DNA from: an uncultured Kordiimonas sp.
GTDB taxonomy: Bacteria; Pseudomonadota; Alphaproteobacteria; Sphingomonadales; Kordiimonadaceae
NCBI GenBank assembly: GCA_947500295.1
Contig: CANMRM010000001.1
Location: forward strand, 1,550,001-1,614,000
DNA length: 64,000 nt
Direction of reading: 5' to 3'
Positions 50,896 to 61,146 of this stretch are shown here, piece by piece (position 1 is the stretch's first letter; each line of letters opens with the position of its first letter). The notes below the pieces were generated by a model. That model searched no databases and had not been told where the DNA came from. It worked only from the letters and a program-made list of their open reading frames with translations. Both the position numbers and the translations under genes were made by a program.

Positions 50896-51879
50896 ATGAC
50901 AAGTGTACACAAGTTCGCCAGAGTGGCGCCTATGGGGTCACCGGGTCATATATCTGCACCTGTAGACAGGGATGAGGCAAACCGACTGATGCGGTGGGCG
51001 ACGCGCGCATCTGTCGCGGTTGCTACGCTATTGGTATTGGGCAAGGCCATTGTGTGGTGGCTTTCAAGCTCTGTCGCCATGCTGGGTTCGCTGGCAGACA
51101 GTGCTCTTGATATGGCCGCTTCGCTGGTAACACTTCTTGCTATCCGTACTGCTATTGCACCGCCAGACGCCGAGCATCGTTTCGGCCACGGAAAGGCTGA
51201 AGCGCTTGCCGGGCTGTTCCAGGCTATGCTGATGGGTGGTTCCGCACTGTTCCTGGCGCTTCAGTCTTTGGAACGCTTTTTTGACCCTCAGCCGGTATCA
51301 CAGCCAACTCTGATCCTCCAGGTTTCTGCTGCAGCCATTGTATTGTCGCTAGTGCTTGTCCTTTTTCAATCCTATGTCATTCGCAAAACAGGGTCCATTG
51401 CCGTCGCGGGCGACCATTTGCATTATAAAGGTGACTTGCTGCTCAATCTCGGCGTCATTGGGGCCGCCTATGCCGTCAGTGCAGATATTGATCATGCAGA
51501 CACTATCATCGGCTTTGCGATCGCCATTTACATCATGGTGGGTGCTTACGGCATCGCCCGGCCGGCCACCGATATGCTGATGGATCGTGGTTTTGACGAG
51601 CCGTCGCGGGAAAAGATTTTCAATCTCGTGCTGGAAAGCCCTGGCGTGCGCGGCTTGCACGAGTTGAAAACCCGCGCAGCCGGACGAGACCGGTTCATCC
51701 AGATGCATATCGAGGTTGACGGCGACCTGACGGTCAGGGCTGCGCATCTGATTGCTCACGAAGTGGAAGCCACAATCGGCGAAGCGTTTCCCGAAACCGA
51801 GATTATCATACATGTCGATCCGCCCAGTGAAAACTCGGTGGATCTGACACTCAAGGAATTGCCAGAACAAAAGGACTAA
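50896..51879 (+). CDS. Cation diffusion facilitator family transporter
   Basis: [49 protein letters not shown]; start uncertain (50869/50896/50932). Confidence 0.93.
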   Translation: MTSVHKFARVAPMGSPGHISAPVDRDEANRLMRWATRASVAVATLLVLGKAIVWWLSSSVAMLGSLADSALDMAASLVTLLAIRTAIAPPDAEHRFGHGKAEALAGLFQAMLMGGSALFLALQSLERFFDPQPVSQPTLILQVSAAAIVLSLVLVLFQSYVIRKTGSIAVAGDHLHYKGDLLLNLGVIGAAYAVSADIDHADTIIGFAIAIYIMVGAYGIARPATDMLMDRGFDEPSREKIFNLVLESPGVRGLHELKTRAAGRDRFIQMHIEVDGDLTVRAAHLIAHEVEATIGEAFPETEIIIHVDPPSENSVDLTLKELPEQKD

Positions 51880-51881
51880 CC

Positions 51882-52241
51882 ATGCTGACGATTTATGGCA
51901 TCAAGAACTGCGACACTGTGAAAAAGGCGCGCAAATGGCTTGACGAAGCAGCGATAGACTATCGTTTCCATGACTATCGGGTCGACGGCATTGACGCTGA
52001 GCTTTTGAATGAATTTGCTGCATCACTGGGCTGGGATGCATTGCTGAATACGCGAGGCACGACCTGGCGCAAGCTTGATGACGCAGCCAAGGCGGATATG
52101 GGCGAAGCCAAGGCCATAACCTTGATGGTGGACAACGATGCTTTGGTGAAGCGCCCGGTCTGGCAAAAAGACGGTGAGTATCGCCTAGGCTTCTCAGCCA
52201 AAGATGCCGACGAGATCAAGGCCTGGGCGAGCAATGATTGA
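51882..52241 (+). CDS. ArsC/Spx-family reductase (YffB-like)
   Basis: [57 protein letters not shown]. Confidence 0.92.
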   Translation: MLTIYGIKNCDTVKKARKWLDEAAIDYRFHDYRVDGIDAELLNEFAASLGWDALLNTRGTTWRKLDDAAKADMGEAKAITLMVDNDALVKRPVWQKDGEYRLGFSAKDADEIKAWASND

Positions 52242-53064
52242 AATTCCTGTTTATCAGGTAGATGCCTTCACTACCCGGGCATTTGGCGGAAATCCTGCAG
52301 CGGTTTGTCCGCTTGATGCGTTCCCCGATGACGTGGCGCTTCAATCGATCGCACTGGAGAACAATCTCTCGGAAACGGCCTTCATCGTACCGTTCGACGG
52401 CGATGACGCCCATTATACGCTGCGCTGGTTTACGCCCGGCACCGAAGTTGCGCTGTGTGGTCACGCGACGCTGGCGACGGCTCATGTGGTATTTAATCAC
52501 CTGCAACCGGGCCTGCAGGAGGTGCGATTTCGAACACTTTCCGGTACCCTTACTGTGATGTGTGATGGGGACCGCTACCAGATGAACTTCCCCGGTTTGC
52601 CGCCACATGCCTACCCAACTCCTACGGGCATTGGCGCCGCCATTGGGGCAGAACCGGACAGGGTGCTTAAAAGCAATGAGGGTGACAGGGATTTGCTGCT
52701 CGTTTATCCCGATGAGGCCACGGTTGCCTGCCTGTCTCCGGATATGAATGCGCTGAAGGCTTACGCGCCGTTCGGCTTTATTGCGACGGCCCCCGGGTCA
52801 GGGGCAGGGGACGTGGATTTTGTGTCCCGCTGTTTTTTTCCGAACCACGGCCTCGGTGAGGACCCTGTTACAGGGTCGGCTCACTGTGTTTCCGCTCCCT
52901 ACTGGGCAAAGGTGTTTGGCAAAAACAAGTTGTTTGCCCGGCAAATTTCAGCTCGATCCGGGGACCTTTGGCTCGAAGTGAAAGGCGACCGGGTATTGAT
53001 CTCCGGTCAGACAGTAGAGACCATGCGCGGTACACTTTTTTTGCCTGATAAGAGGATTTCCTGA
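52234..53064 (+). CDS. PhzF-family isomerase
   Basis: [62 protein letters not shown]. Confidence 0.93.
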   Translation: MIEIPVYQVDAFTTRAFGGNPAAVCPLDAFPDDVALQSIALENNLSETAFIVPFDGDDAHYTLRWFTPGTEVALCGHATLATAHVVFNHLQPGLQEVRFRTLSGTLTVMCDGDRYQMNFPGLPPHAYPTPTGIGAAIGAEPDRVLKSNEGDRDLLLVYPDEATVACLSPDMNALKAYAPFGFIATAPGSGAGDVDFVSRCFFPNHGLGEDPVTGSAHCVSAPYWAKVFGKNKLFARQISARSGDLWLEVKGDRVLISGQTVETMRGTLFLPDKRIS

Positions 53065-53087
53065 ACCTTTTTTGATCAGGGCCCGTC
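53063..53087 (+). promoter_or_regulatory. ECF-type promoter candidate upstream of ECF-sigma module 1
   Basis: GAACC (53063-53067)-N16-CGTC (53084-53087). Confidence 0.55.
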
Positions 53088-53109
53088 TTTACTGGTGAGA
53101 GAGGGCTTT

Positions 53110-53652
53110 ATGCACACGAACAGGGCCAAAGAAGACCTGCTGGTTATCAGCGCCCAGAGTGGTGACAGGCGTGCGTTTGAGGCCTTGTTTCGCATGCATA
53201 ACAAAGCCTTGTTAAGGTTTGCGTACCGTTTGTGCGGTGATCAGACGCTGGCAATGGATGCTGTGCAGGATGCCTGGCTGACCCTTTCTCAATCGCTGCG
53301 CAAACTCAAAGACCCCAGGGGGTTCAGGGTATGGGCATACAAGACGGTGCGCTGGCGTGTCACTGACAGGGCACGCAAGCAAAGCAGGATGACCACCAGC
53401 CTCGATGACGTTGCAGAAATTGCGACCGAGGTGTGCGAGCCGGTCGCGACCAGCGGGCAGCTCACCAGTCACTTGGCGGCTTTGCCGGAAAATGAGCGAC
53501 AGGCGCTGGCGCTTTTTTATCTCGACGAACTAAAAATGGCGGAGATAGCCGGCGTTCTGAACGTGCCACTTGGTACTGTGAAGTCTCGGCTGAATAGGGC
53601 AAAGGCCCGGTTACGACAGCAAATGCAAGGAGACACGGAATGTCCCAACTAG
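53110..53652 (+). CDS. ECF-type RNA polymerase sigma factor (module 1)
   Basis: Sigma2 AFEALFRMHNKALLRFAYRLCGDQTLAMDAVQDAWLTL; sigma4 ALFYLDELKMAEIAGVLNVPLGTVKSRLNRAKARLRQQM; ATG at 53110 with SD (track starts 53095 GTG). Confidence 0.93.
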   Translation: MHTNRAKEDLLVISAQSGDRRAFEALFRMHNKALLRFAYRLCGDQTLAMDAVQDAWLTLSQSLRKLKDPRGFRVWAYKTVRWRVTDRARKQSRMTTSLDDVAEIATEVCEPVATSGQLTSHLAALPENERQALALFYLDELKMAEIAGVLNVPLGTVKSRLNRAKARLRQQMQGDTECPN

Positions 53653-54014
53653 ATGAGAAAATCCGGCAAGAGCTGGAAAACGAAACAGCGGTGATTGACG
53701 AGTTGCTGGCATCTGAAGGTGGGTTGCCTGATATGGTTGCGGCCGCATTCAAGGGCGGTATGCGAAGGTGGATTTGGTTGACTTCGATTATCACACTCAT
53801 TGCAACCGTGCTGATGTTCTGGACCGGATACGAGTTTTACATGGCGGAGCTGGTCGACGACAGGATCTTCTGGGGCATCTGGTTTATCGCTTCAGCGATG
53901 GCGCAGATAGCCTTGAAGACATGGCAATGGATGGAAATGAACCGGGCCAACCTCATGCGGGAAATCAAACGATTGGAACTGGCTGTCGCGACGCTGGCAG
54001 CACGCGGTAAATAG
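53640..54014 (+). CDS. Two-TM DUF6768-like protein, partner of ECF sigma (module 1)
   Basis: MSQLDEKIRQELENE...IFWGIWFIASAMAQIALKTWQWMEMNRANLMREIKRLEL; overlaps sigma gene; paralog of 59158-59532. Confidence 0.8.
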   Translation: MSQLDEKIRQELENETAVIDELLASEGGLPDMVAAAFKGGMRRWIWLTSIITLIATVLMFWTGYEFYMAELVDDRIFWGIWFIASAMAQIALKTWQWMEMNRANLMREIKRLELAVATLAARGK

Positions 54015-54019
54015 CGGTT

Positions 54020-54910
54020 TTAAAGGAAGCGGCCTTCCGCAACAACGACCACATCGCCGCTGACCCTGACAGAGCCCGTGCGCGGATCGCAGGTGGCGGT
54101 AATTTGGCTTGCTCTTCCGGCGAAGCGCCCCTGATGGAGGGTTACTTGGTCCGGTGCACTGCAATAGCGCTGGAGGTATGCAGCTGCCGGGCCCGCAGCA
54201 CTGCCCGTTGCAATGTCCTCGACTATGCCCAGGTTATCCCAGGTTCGGCCTTCACAGGTGGCTGGATCCAGAATGTAAACGAATTTGCCGCCAAGCTCCT
54301 GTAATCGCTGCTCAAAGTCGGCGCATGTAATTTGGGCTCGGGCTAGGCTGCTGCTTTTTACTGGCACAATCACATACGGTAGTCCGGTCGAGACCGTGGC
54401 TACGGGTAATTCGTCGGCAAGGTCGCTGTGTTCGAGACCAAGTCCATTCAGGATAGGGCTAACGGAGCTGGCCGACGGCAGTGGTTCAAAAAACGGTATA
54501 CCCTGATCCATCTCGGCCCAGAAGCCATGCGGTCGTGTTGTCGTGCATGTCGAGACATTGCTTTTATTCAGGGCAAACTGCCACAGTCCATCAGCTTTTG
54601 AATTGTTGAGATAATGCAGTACTGCCGCCGCTCCCAATAACGGATGACCGGCAAAATCCAGTTCTTCCTCCATTGTAAAAATGCGGGCCCGCACATCGCT
54701 GCCATCTGTTGGGCCACAGAGAAAAATGGTCTCAAACTGACGCAGTTCCTGCGCTAGGGCGAGCATTTGGTCGGACGATAGGTGGCGCGCTTCGGGGAAC
54801 ACGGCTAAGCCGTTACCCTGTAGCGGGGTGTTGCTGAAGACATCCACATGAATCCACCAAAGGCCCTGGAGGGCATGGGATATTTTCTTTCCCGTTCCCA
54901 GCATTACCAT
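54020..54910 (-). CDS. PhzF-family isomerase (second copy)
   Basis: WWIHVDVFSNTPLQGNGLAVFPEARHLSSDQMLALAQELRQFETIFL; TGSAAGPAAAYL. Confidence 0.88.
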   Translation of the reverse strand: MVMLGTGKKISHALQGLWWIHVDVFSNTPLQGNGLAVFPEARHLSSDQMLALAQELRQFETIFLCGPTDGSDVRARIFTMEEELDFAGHPLLGAAAVLHYLNNSKADGLWQFALNKSNVSTCTTTRPHGFWAEMDQGIPFFEPLPSASSVSPILNGLGLEHSDLADELPVATVSTGLPYVIVPVKSSSLARAQITCADFEQRLQELGGKFVYILDPATCEGRTWDNLGIVEDIATGSAAGPAAAYLQRYCSAPDQVTLHQGRFAGRASQITATCDPRTGSVRVSGDVVVVAEGRFL

Positions 54911-55659
54911 TTTTCCGCAAACGGCCGGATCACAAGATCAAATGTCCATGTTGACTGGTGCTGATGAGCCATATGGAACACCTCGTTTGCAATTGCATCC
55001 GCGTCCGCAAAAAAATCTTCCCGGCGCCATGGCCAGTCGCCTGGCGGGACCAGCCAGTCGGGACGTTCATCGTCCGGCCCAAGCCAGGTCACGTCGATCG
55101 CTCCGTCGATAGTTACATATCCGACATGAACCTTTTTGGGTCCCAGGTCCCGCGCCAAAGCCTCCGCCAAGGTGCGCTGTGCCGCTTTGGTCGGTGCGAA
55201 CAAGGCATAAGTCGGTACACCACGATGGGACGCTGTGTTCCCGGTAACCATGATGGCGCCGCTGCCGGCATTGATCATGTCCGGTGCTACGGCACGGGCA
55301 AGGTAAAGCAGTGACGTGGTATTAACTCTGAAGTTTCGTTCAAGGTCGGTTGGATCGGCCTCCAGAAATGTGTCGAACGTGTGAGCAACAGCGTTGTGGA
55401 TGAGTACAGCCGGAGAGCCGAGCAGTTTTTTGATCCGCTCGACGGTATCCATCAATTCCGGAATGTTGCCAACGTCACACGGGAAAGCATGTGCGTCCTC
55501 AATTTCCATTGCCAGTGCATTCAGGCGATCCGTATTTCGGGCAATCATTGCGATCGAATAGCCACCCGCTGCGAAACGGCGCGCGAGCGCTGCACCTGTG
55601 GTGTCACCAACGCCGGTGATCAGGCAGACCGGTTTTTGCATGTATGACCCTTCCATCAC
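54904..55659 (-). CDS. SDR family oxidoreductase
   Basis: VCLITGVGDTTGAALARRFAAGGYSIAMIARN; HNAVAHTFDTF; SHRGVPTYALFAPTKAAQRTLAEALARDLG. Confidence 0.92.
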   Translation of the reverse strand: MMEGSYMQKPVCLITGVGDTTGAALARRFAAGGYSIAMIARNTDRLNALAMEIEDAHAFPCDVGNIPELMDTVERIKKLLGSPAVLIHNAVAHTFDTFLEADPTDLERNFRVNTTSLLYLARAVAPDMINAGSGAIMVTGNTASHRGVPTYALFAPTKAAQRTLAEALARDLGPKKVHVGYVTIDGAIDVTWLGPDDERPDWLVPPGDWPWRREDFFADADAIANEVFHMAHQHQSTWTFDLVIRPFAEKW

Positions 55660-56072
55660 GCAGATTGCTGCATTGCAGCACCAGTTATGTCGGGTGGCGA
55701 GACTTGGCTGTTTCGGCGGATAACCTTGTGGATTGCAGGGTCTATTTCACTAACCCTGATCCATTCCAGCTCGCCGGTCTGCATGACTTTGTTGGAATGA
55801 GGAGATGCTGTGCAGTTCAGGTAGGCCACCAGCGCTACCTGACACGCCTGACCGCCATAGTCATACTGGTATCCGTCGCGTGTTTCCGAGGGATAGCGGA
55901 CTCGGTAGAGTTTCCAGTAGCACGCATTGTATTCGTATATGTCGAAAGTGAGTTCGTGGGTGTCATATTGCCAATGCCATATGCCGCTTTCCTCTACCTT
56001 CGTCCAGTTGTCCAGCGAGCTTCCGTCTTCGAATTGCTTGCCACGGGTTTTCCAGCCGAGTTTTTCTGACAT
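55656..56072 (-). CDS. Hypothetical protein
   Basis: MSEKLGWKTRGKQFEDGSSLDNWTKVEESGIWHWQYDTHELTFDIYEYNACYWKLYRVRY; overlaps the SDR gene start. Confidence 0.7.
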   Translation of the reverse strand: MSEKLGWKTRGKQFEDGSSLDNWTKVEESGIWHWQYDTHELTFDIYEYNACYWKLYRVRYPSETRDGYQYDYGGQACQVALVAYLNCTASPHSNKVMQTGELEWIRVSEIDPAIHKVIRRNSQVSPPDITGAAMQQSA

Positions 56073-56114
56073 GGGTATTCCTTTCTTTTATTGGATTGCA
56101 GCCGCAACCACCCG

Positions 56115-56675
56115 CTATGCGGAGCGTGTTTTTCTGGTTGCCTGTGCCAAAAGCGGGGTGTAGCCCTGCTTGGCCAGTGCGGTGCCGACAAAATCAAAAT
56201 AGGGCTGATTGCCTTCGATGCCGAAAGCATCGACAAGCCGGTTCACATAGTTGAACAGCGAAATCACATTGATCGCGTCTTCGATCGTTTGCTCGGTCAG
56301 GCCAACATCTTTCAAAATTGAGATATCGTCTTCGCTCACCAGCTCGGGCGACTGGGTCAACTTGGTTGAAAATTCAATGATGGCACGCAGACTTTCGCTA
56401 ATACCTGCCATGGAGGTGCCGTGTTCCAATGTGTCCAATACCTCGTCTTTGGCACCCAGCGCCCGGATGGTGGACTTGTGTACGCCGAGGCAGAAACTGC
56501 AGTGGTTTAGCCTGGAAACATGTGCGGCAATGATTTCGCGTTCTGCCGCCGTGAGACTGGAGTCTCCTGTCATGACGTTTTCAATAAACTGCAGCAACGG
56601 CGCATACAGGTCCGGCGAGCGCAAAAATACGTCTGCGACGCCCTGGAAGTCATGATGCTTCTGAAGGTAGGTCAT
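56115..56675 (-). CDS. Carboxymuconolactone decarboxylase / AhpD-like peroxidase-related protein
   Basis: AAEREIIAAHVSRLNHCSFCLGVHKSTIRALG (CxxC-H AhpD motif). Confidence 0.92.
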   Translation of the reverse strand: MTYLQKHHDFQGVADVFLRSPDLYAPLLQFIENVMTGDSSLTAAEREIIAAHVSRLNHCSFCLGVHKSTIRALGAKDEVLDTLEHGTSMAGISESLRAIIEFSTKLTQSPELVSEDDISILKDVGLTEQTIEDAINVISLFNYVNRLVDAFGIEGNQPYFDFVGTALAKQGYTPLLAQATRKTRSA

Positions 56676-56732
56676 TGGTGTTCCTTCGTAATACTTGTTG
56701 ATAGAGGAGGCGTTGTTGTTTTGCCGCGGAAA

Positions 56733-57353
56733 TCACGCGCCTGCAGCAGGGTCTTCGACGACGCGGGTCAGTTCCAGCGTGTCGATGTCATACAAATAGC
56801 CATATATGTTGACGTGGGGCGGTGTACCGGCTGAGGCCCTGACAAGTTTGGTGTCGTGCTCAAGCGACGCGGTATAATCGCTGATGCAAACACTCTCGTG
56901 CTGATAAAGATCCGAAATATCGGCACCATGCTCATGTTTGAAAGCGTCAACAATGCCATCGGCGGTGTAGGATGTGGCGCCGCAATGAGTATGGTGGACG
57001 ACAACGATGTTTTTGACGCCAAGAAGGTGCTGCCCGACTGTGATGGACCTGAGCGCATCCACCGCACGTCCCCCGGCTACAACGACACCGAGCATGGTGG
57101 CTGTTGTTCCCAGCCCGTTCCCGTCGGCATCGGTCACGACCTCGCCGGGATAAGTATCTCCAAATTCCTCTGCAACTGCAGCGGGGATCCCGGTTGCCCG
57201 AGGGTCGTAACAGTAAATGACGATAGTATTTAGCGGCATCAACTCGGCGAATGCCTTGCGCACGGACTTTTCATCATAATCCGGTTGTTTTGAAAAAGCG
57301 TATGTGTCGAAATTTTTGTCCGGGGCATTCATCGGGTTGTCTCCATTCTTCAC
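56733..57353 (-). CDS. Beta-carbonic anhydrase-like protein
   Basis: NTIVIYCYDPRATG, VVAGGRAVDALRSITVGQHLLGVKNIVVVHHTHCGA. Confidence 0.8.
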   Translation of the reverse strand: MKNGDNPMNAPDKNFDTYAFSKQPDYDEKSVRKAFAELMPLNTIVIYCYDPRATGIPAAVAEEFGDTYPGEVVTDADGNGLGTTATMLGVVVAGGRAVDALRSITVGQHLLGVKNIVVVHHTHCGATSYTADGIVDAFKHEHGADISDLYQHESVCISDYTASLEHDTKLVRASAGTPPHVNIYGYLYDIDTLELTRVVEDPAAGA

Positions 57354-57501
57354 GTAAGGTCGGTTGATACGGTGCTCTCAATGGGCAAAATATATTTGCT
57401 GATATGGCTTAAGTTCCTTTCTCATTGCCTTTTATTTCTCTCGTAACTGCCGTATCGACAAGCGACGTTTTCTCGTGTAAGGCTTACTAAAAGTAAGTCT
57501 T

Positions 57502-58428
57502 ATGAAAAATAGAACCCTATATCCCCTGAATGCCCTGCGGGCCTTTGAAGCTGCCGCGCGCCACCTCAGTTTTGCAAAGGCCGCCGACGAGTTGTCTGTA
57601 ACCCCGGCAGCGGTCAGCCATCAGGTGCGAAAGCTGGAAGACTATCTCGGCCTGCAGCTATTTCGTCGTTTGCCGCGGGGTCTGTTGCTGAACGACGAAG
57701 GCCAGACCTTCGCCGCCGATTTGGCAGACGTTTTTGTGTCTCTGGACAAGGTGATTGAGCGAACCATGTCTGGCCCGGCACAAACTGGCCTGACCATCAG
57801 CGTGGCGCCGATGTTTGCAATCAAGTGGCTTGTTCCCCGGTTGCAGCATTTTGCCGACAATCATCCGGATGTCGACGTGCGCATGTCGTCCAGCACTGAA
57901 GTTGTTGATTTTCAGCGGAGTGGTTTCGATGCAGCGATACGCCTTGGCCGCGGTCAGTATCCGGGCCTTGTGGCGGAAAGGCTGTTTGATGAAACCCTGA
58001 CCCCTATGTGCAGCCCACGGCTTCTTGACGGATTGGACACACCTGACGACCTGCGCGACAGGGTTTTGCTGCATGACGATTCAATGGCTTTCCACCCGGA
58101 CGCACCCACATGGGAAACCTGGCTTGATGCGGCGGGGGCAGAACAGGTTGACCCGTCGAGAGGACCCCGGTTCAGTCAGCCAGAACATACGCTGCAAGCG
58201 GCGATTGACGGCGTTGGCGTGGTGCTGGGTTGGCGCAACCTTGCAAGTGGGGATTTGGCAGCGGGCAGGTTGGTTGAACCTTTCAAACTCGGTCTGCCGC
58301 TCGATTTCGCCTTTTATCTTGTTTATCCTGAAGCCTATGCCGATCGCCGTAAAATCAGGAAATTCAGCTCTTGGCTGCTTTCGCAGTCAGCTGCTGACAA
58401 GCAATTGCAAGGGCAAGCACAGGGATGA
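57502..58428 (+). CDS. LysR-type transcriptional regulator (GcvA-like)
   Basis: LYPLNALRAFEAAARHLSFAKAADELSVTPAAVSHQVRKLEDYLGLQLFRRLPRGLLLNDEGQ. Confidence 0.93.
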   Translation: MKNRTLYPLNALRAFEAAARHLSFAKAADELSVTPAAVSHQVRKLEDYLGLQLFRRLPRGLLLNDEGQTFAADLADVFVSLDKVIERTMSGPAQTGLTISVAPMFAIKWLVPRLQHFADNHPDVDVRMSSSTEVVDFQRSGFDAAIRLGRGQYPGLVAERLFDETLTPMCSPRLLDGLDTPDDLRDRVLLHDDSMAFHPDAPTWETWLDAAGAEQVDPSRGPRFSQPEHTLQAAIDGVGVVLGWRNLASGDLAAGRLVEPFKLGLPLDFAFYLVYPEAYADRRKIRKFSSWLLSQSAADKQLQGQAQG

Positions 58429-58497
58429 GAGCTGGTCCAGGAGGCTTTCATTTCCTTGCTCTACGTGGTCCTGATGCACCAAATTGACTATCCTTGC

Positions 58498-58522
58498 GAA
58501 CCAGTCTGGGGTTTTGGACGTT
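58498..58522 (+). promoter_or_regulatory. ECF-type promoter candidate upstream of ECF-sigma module 2
   Basis: GAACC (58498-58502)-N16-CGTT (58519-58522). Confidence 0.55.
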
Positions 58523-58561
58523 TTGAACCCTGAACACGCGAGGTATTGAGAGGGTAGGCCC

Positions 58562-59161
58562 TTGGCCGCAATTGACACACGGGCAAAAGAAGAAAAGCTG
58601 GTGTTGGCCGCACAGGCAGGCAACGAGCGCGCTTTTGAAGTGCTGTATCGGCTGTATCAGCCGTCGCTCGTCAGGTTTTCCTATCGCCTTTGCAATGACG
58701 ATACACTGGCTCGCGACGCGGTGCAGGACGCCTGGATGCTGACGCTTCGGTCCATGAAGCAGGCCTTTCCACCCGATACCTTCAGGGCGAGGGTTTTCAA
58801 GGCAGTGCGCTGGCGGACGCTGGACCGTATTCGTCGTCGTGGCCGTGCGGCAGCGGACGAACTTTTTGAAGAGCAGGTGGCAGATGAAAAACCGGAAGCC
58901 TGGGCAACAAGCGACCAGTTACGCCGCCTGATAAAGGCGTTGCCCGACGGCGAGGGTGAAGCCGTCTATCTCTTTTACCTTGAAGACCTGAGTGTCGCTG
59001 AAATTGCGGTTATTCAAGAAGTGCCCAGCGGCACGGTGAAATCACGGCTATCGCGTGCTCGCGACCGATTAAGACAACAGATTGAACCCCCAAGTGAGGC
59101 AAATGAAGGCCAGATAAGTGGCCCGAGCCATGGCAGAGTAAAACTGGAGATCGTTAAATGA
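58562..59161 (+). CDS. ECF-type RNA polymerase sigma factor (module 2)
   Basis: AFEVLYRLYQPSLVRFSYRLCNDDTLARDAVQDAWMLTLRSM; YLEDLSVAEIAVIQEVPSGTVKSRLSRARDRLRQQI; TTG start with GAGAGGG SD. Confidence 0.93.
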   Translation: MAAIDTRAKEEKLVLAAQAGNERAFEVLYRLYQPSLVRFSYRLCNDDTLARDAVQDAWMLTLRSMKQAFPPDTFRARVFKAVRWRTLDRIRRRGRAAADELFEEQVADEKPEAWATSDQLRRLIKALPDGEGEAVYLFYLEDLSVAEIAVIQEVPSGTVKSRLSRARDRLRQQIEPPSEANEGQISGPSHGRVKLEIVK

Positions 59162-59532
59162 ACAGTATTGATGAACGCATAAAAAAGGAACTGGAGGCCG
59201 AAAGCCTCGACGTGGATAAAATTGTTGGCGAAACAGGGGACATCAACGAGATGTTCCGTGCAGCGCTGAAAGGTAGTACTGGCCGCGTCGTAAAACTTGT
59301 TATTGGCCTTGCCACGCTCACTGGTCTGGTTGTGGCCTATTGCCTGTGGGAGTTTATTGGCGCGTCAGATGTATCTGACCAGATTTTCTGGGCCGTGTGG
59401 TCAATCCTCTCAGGCGTAACCATGATTGGTTTTGAAATCTGGGCCTGGATGGAGATCAATCGTGCAGCAACACAGCGGGCGATTTCAAGGCTTGAGCTTG
59501 CCATCCGTGACAAAGACGCTAGGTTGGATTGA
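59158..59532 (+). CDS. Two-TM DUF6768-like protein, partner of ECF sigma (module 2)
   Basis: MNSIDERIKKELEAE...SDQIFWAVWSILSGVTMIGFEIWAWMEINRAATQRAISRLELAI; ATGA overlap with sigma gene. Confidence 0.8.
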   Translation: MNSIDERIKKELEAESLDVDKIVGETGDINEMFRAALKGSTGRVVKLVIGLATLTGLVVAYCLWEFIGASDVSDQIFWAVWSILSGVTMIGFEIWAWMEINRAATQRAISRLELAIRDKDARLD

Positions 59533-59559
59533 ACAGTTCGCCAACACAAGAGGCACGCC

Positions 59560-60039
59560 ATGTCAGCAATTTACGAATTTTCTGCCCCCCGCCTGAATGG
59601 CAAGGAGCAACCGCTCGAGGACTATAAAGGTAAAGTGCTTTTGATCGTCAATACGGCATCAAAATGCGGGTTTACGCCGCAGTTTGAGGGGCTCGAGAAA
59701 CTCTATGGCGACCTGAAGGAAAAAGGTCTGGAAATCCTGGGCTTTCCCTGCAACCAGTTTGGCGCTCAGGACCCGGGCTCCAACGATGAAATCGGCGAAT
59801 TCTGCCAAATCAATTATGGTGTCAGCTTCCCGATGTTCTCGAAAATTGATGTGAACGGCTCTGGCGCGGACCCGCTTTACAAATATCTGAAAGCGGAAAA
59901 GCCCGGCTTGATGGGCAGCAAGCGCATCAAATGGAATTTCACCAAGTTCCTGGTCAACCGTGAAGGCAAGGTTGTGAAACGCTTTGCCCCCACCGACACC
60001 CCGCACGGCATTCGCAAAGAGATTGAGAAGCTTTTATAA
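59560..60039 (+). CDS. Glutathione peroxidase (cytosolic)
   Basis: [55 protein letters not shown]. Confidence 0.95.
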   Translation: MSAIYEFSAPRLNGKEQPLEDYKGKVLLIVNTASKCGFTPQFEGLEKLYGDLKEKGLEILGFPCNQFGAQDPGSNDEIGEFCQINYGVSFPMFSKIDVNGSGADPLYKYLKAEKPGLMGSKRIKWNFTKFLVNREGKVVKRFAPTDTPHGIRKEIEKLL

Positions 60040-61146
60040 AATCTGGTCATCTGTCCAGATTATATCCAGTGTTTTCAGTTCAGTTAAATAGGTCTTAAGG
60101 TCTATCATGCCGATACATGGATAGGCGCCCGGTGCGAATCTTTCACCAGCTGCAAATCGTTTGACCAGCAGTATTGCAGGCATGCAGGGAATTAGAGGGC
60201 CATGGCCGGATCTTGCGACTATCTCGAAAGAGGTCGTTTCTGCAGAGCCCGCATTGCCTTGACCCTTTATCTCCATGAAAAAGCCGCTTTCTTCACCGCC
60301 AAATCGATCAAACAGTGAGGATGTCTTCAGCAGCACCTTTGACCAGTTTGCAAGATTTTTGATGATGCCCATTCTTACAAGCCAACTAAGCCCCCAAACG
60401 CCTAGCTGCTGTAACGGCAGTTCAAGACCGGCGTAAAATCGGATGGTTTTCAGTTCGGGGTATCTCTCAGGAAATATAGCCAAGTCGGGTACGTCGCAGC
60501 AGGCAAGCCAGCGGCGGCCAAGCCCATTAAAACGGTAGCTGCGCAGTCCTTGCCATCCAACAACCTGGCAGAGATGCCCTTTAATCAAGGTGTTGATGGG
60601 TTTGCCTGCATATGAAAGGACGGCCTGTGTTGTTGCCAGGCCACGTGTTGTGTGCTGGGCAGTGGAAATGCCATACTCGACGCTTTCAAGTCCTGAGAAT
60701 TGGTTTTGATAATGATCCAGCACCGCTGCAGACAAAGCCGGCACGGAACTGGCCCCCGTTATTATGCTGATCTCCTTGTTCTTGGCAGACTCGTCGAGTA
60801 TGCCAATACCTGCTACGAAGTCTCGACCATCTGCAAGGTCGATATAATGGCAGCCTGCACTTAGGCAGGCCTGAGGTACGTGATAGCTTTGGCCCTGAAA
60901 TGGCCCGACGGTGTTGACAACAATATCCGGCTGTATGGTCTGTAGCGCTTGCTCAATTCCTGAACTGATGTCCAGTTGAAGAGGTGAAGGAGCATTGCTT
61001 GTCGGCAAGCACTCAGCGAAAGCCTTGGCTTTCTTCATGGACCGACCGGCAACCAGCAACTGAATATTGCTATCCCTGGACAACTCCTGACAAATGAAGC
61101 GGCCGAAGTTACCGTAGCCACCCAAGACCAAAACGCGCTTAACCAT
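60034..61146 (-). CDS. Saccharopine dehydrogenase-like NAD(P)-binding protein
   Basis: [74 protein letters not shown]. Confidence 0.88.
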   Translation of the reverse strand: MVKRVLVLGGYGNFGRFICQELSRDSNIQLLVAGRSMKKAKAFAECLPTSNAPSPLQLDISSGIEQALQTIQPDIVVNTVGPFQGQSYHVPQACLSAGCHYIDLADGRDFVAGIGILDESAKNKEISIITGASSVPALSAAVLDHYQNQFSGLESVEYGISTAQHTTRGLATTQAVLSYAGKPINTLIKGHLCQVVGWQGLRSYRFNGLGRRWLACCDVPDLAIFPERYPELKTIRFYAGLELPLQQLGVWGLSWLVRMGIIKNLANWSKVLLKTSSLFDRFGGEESGFFMEIKGQGNAGSAETTSFEIVARSGHGPLIPCMPAILLVKRFAAGERFAPGAYPCIGMIDLKTYLTELKTLDIIWTDDQIL

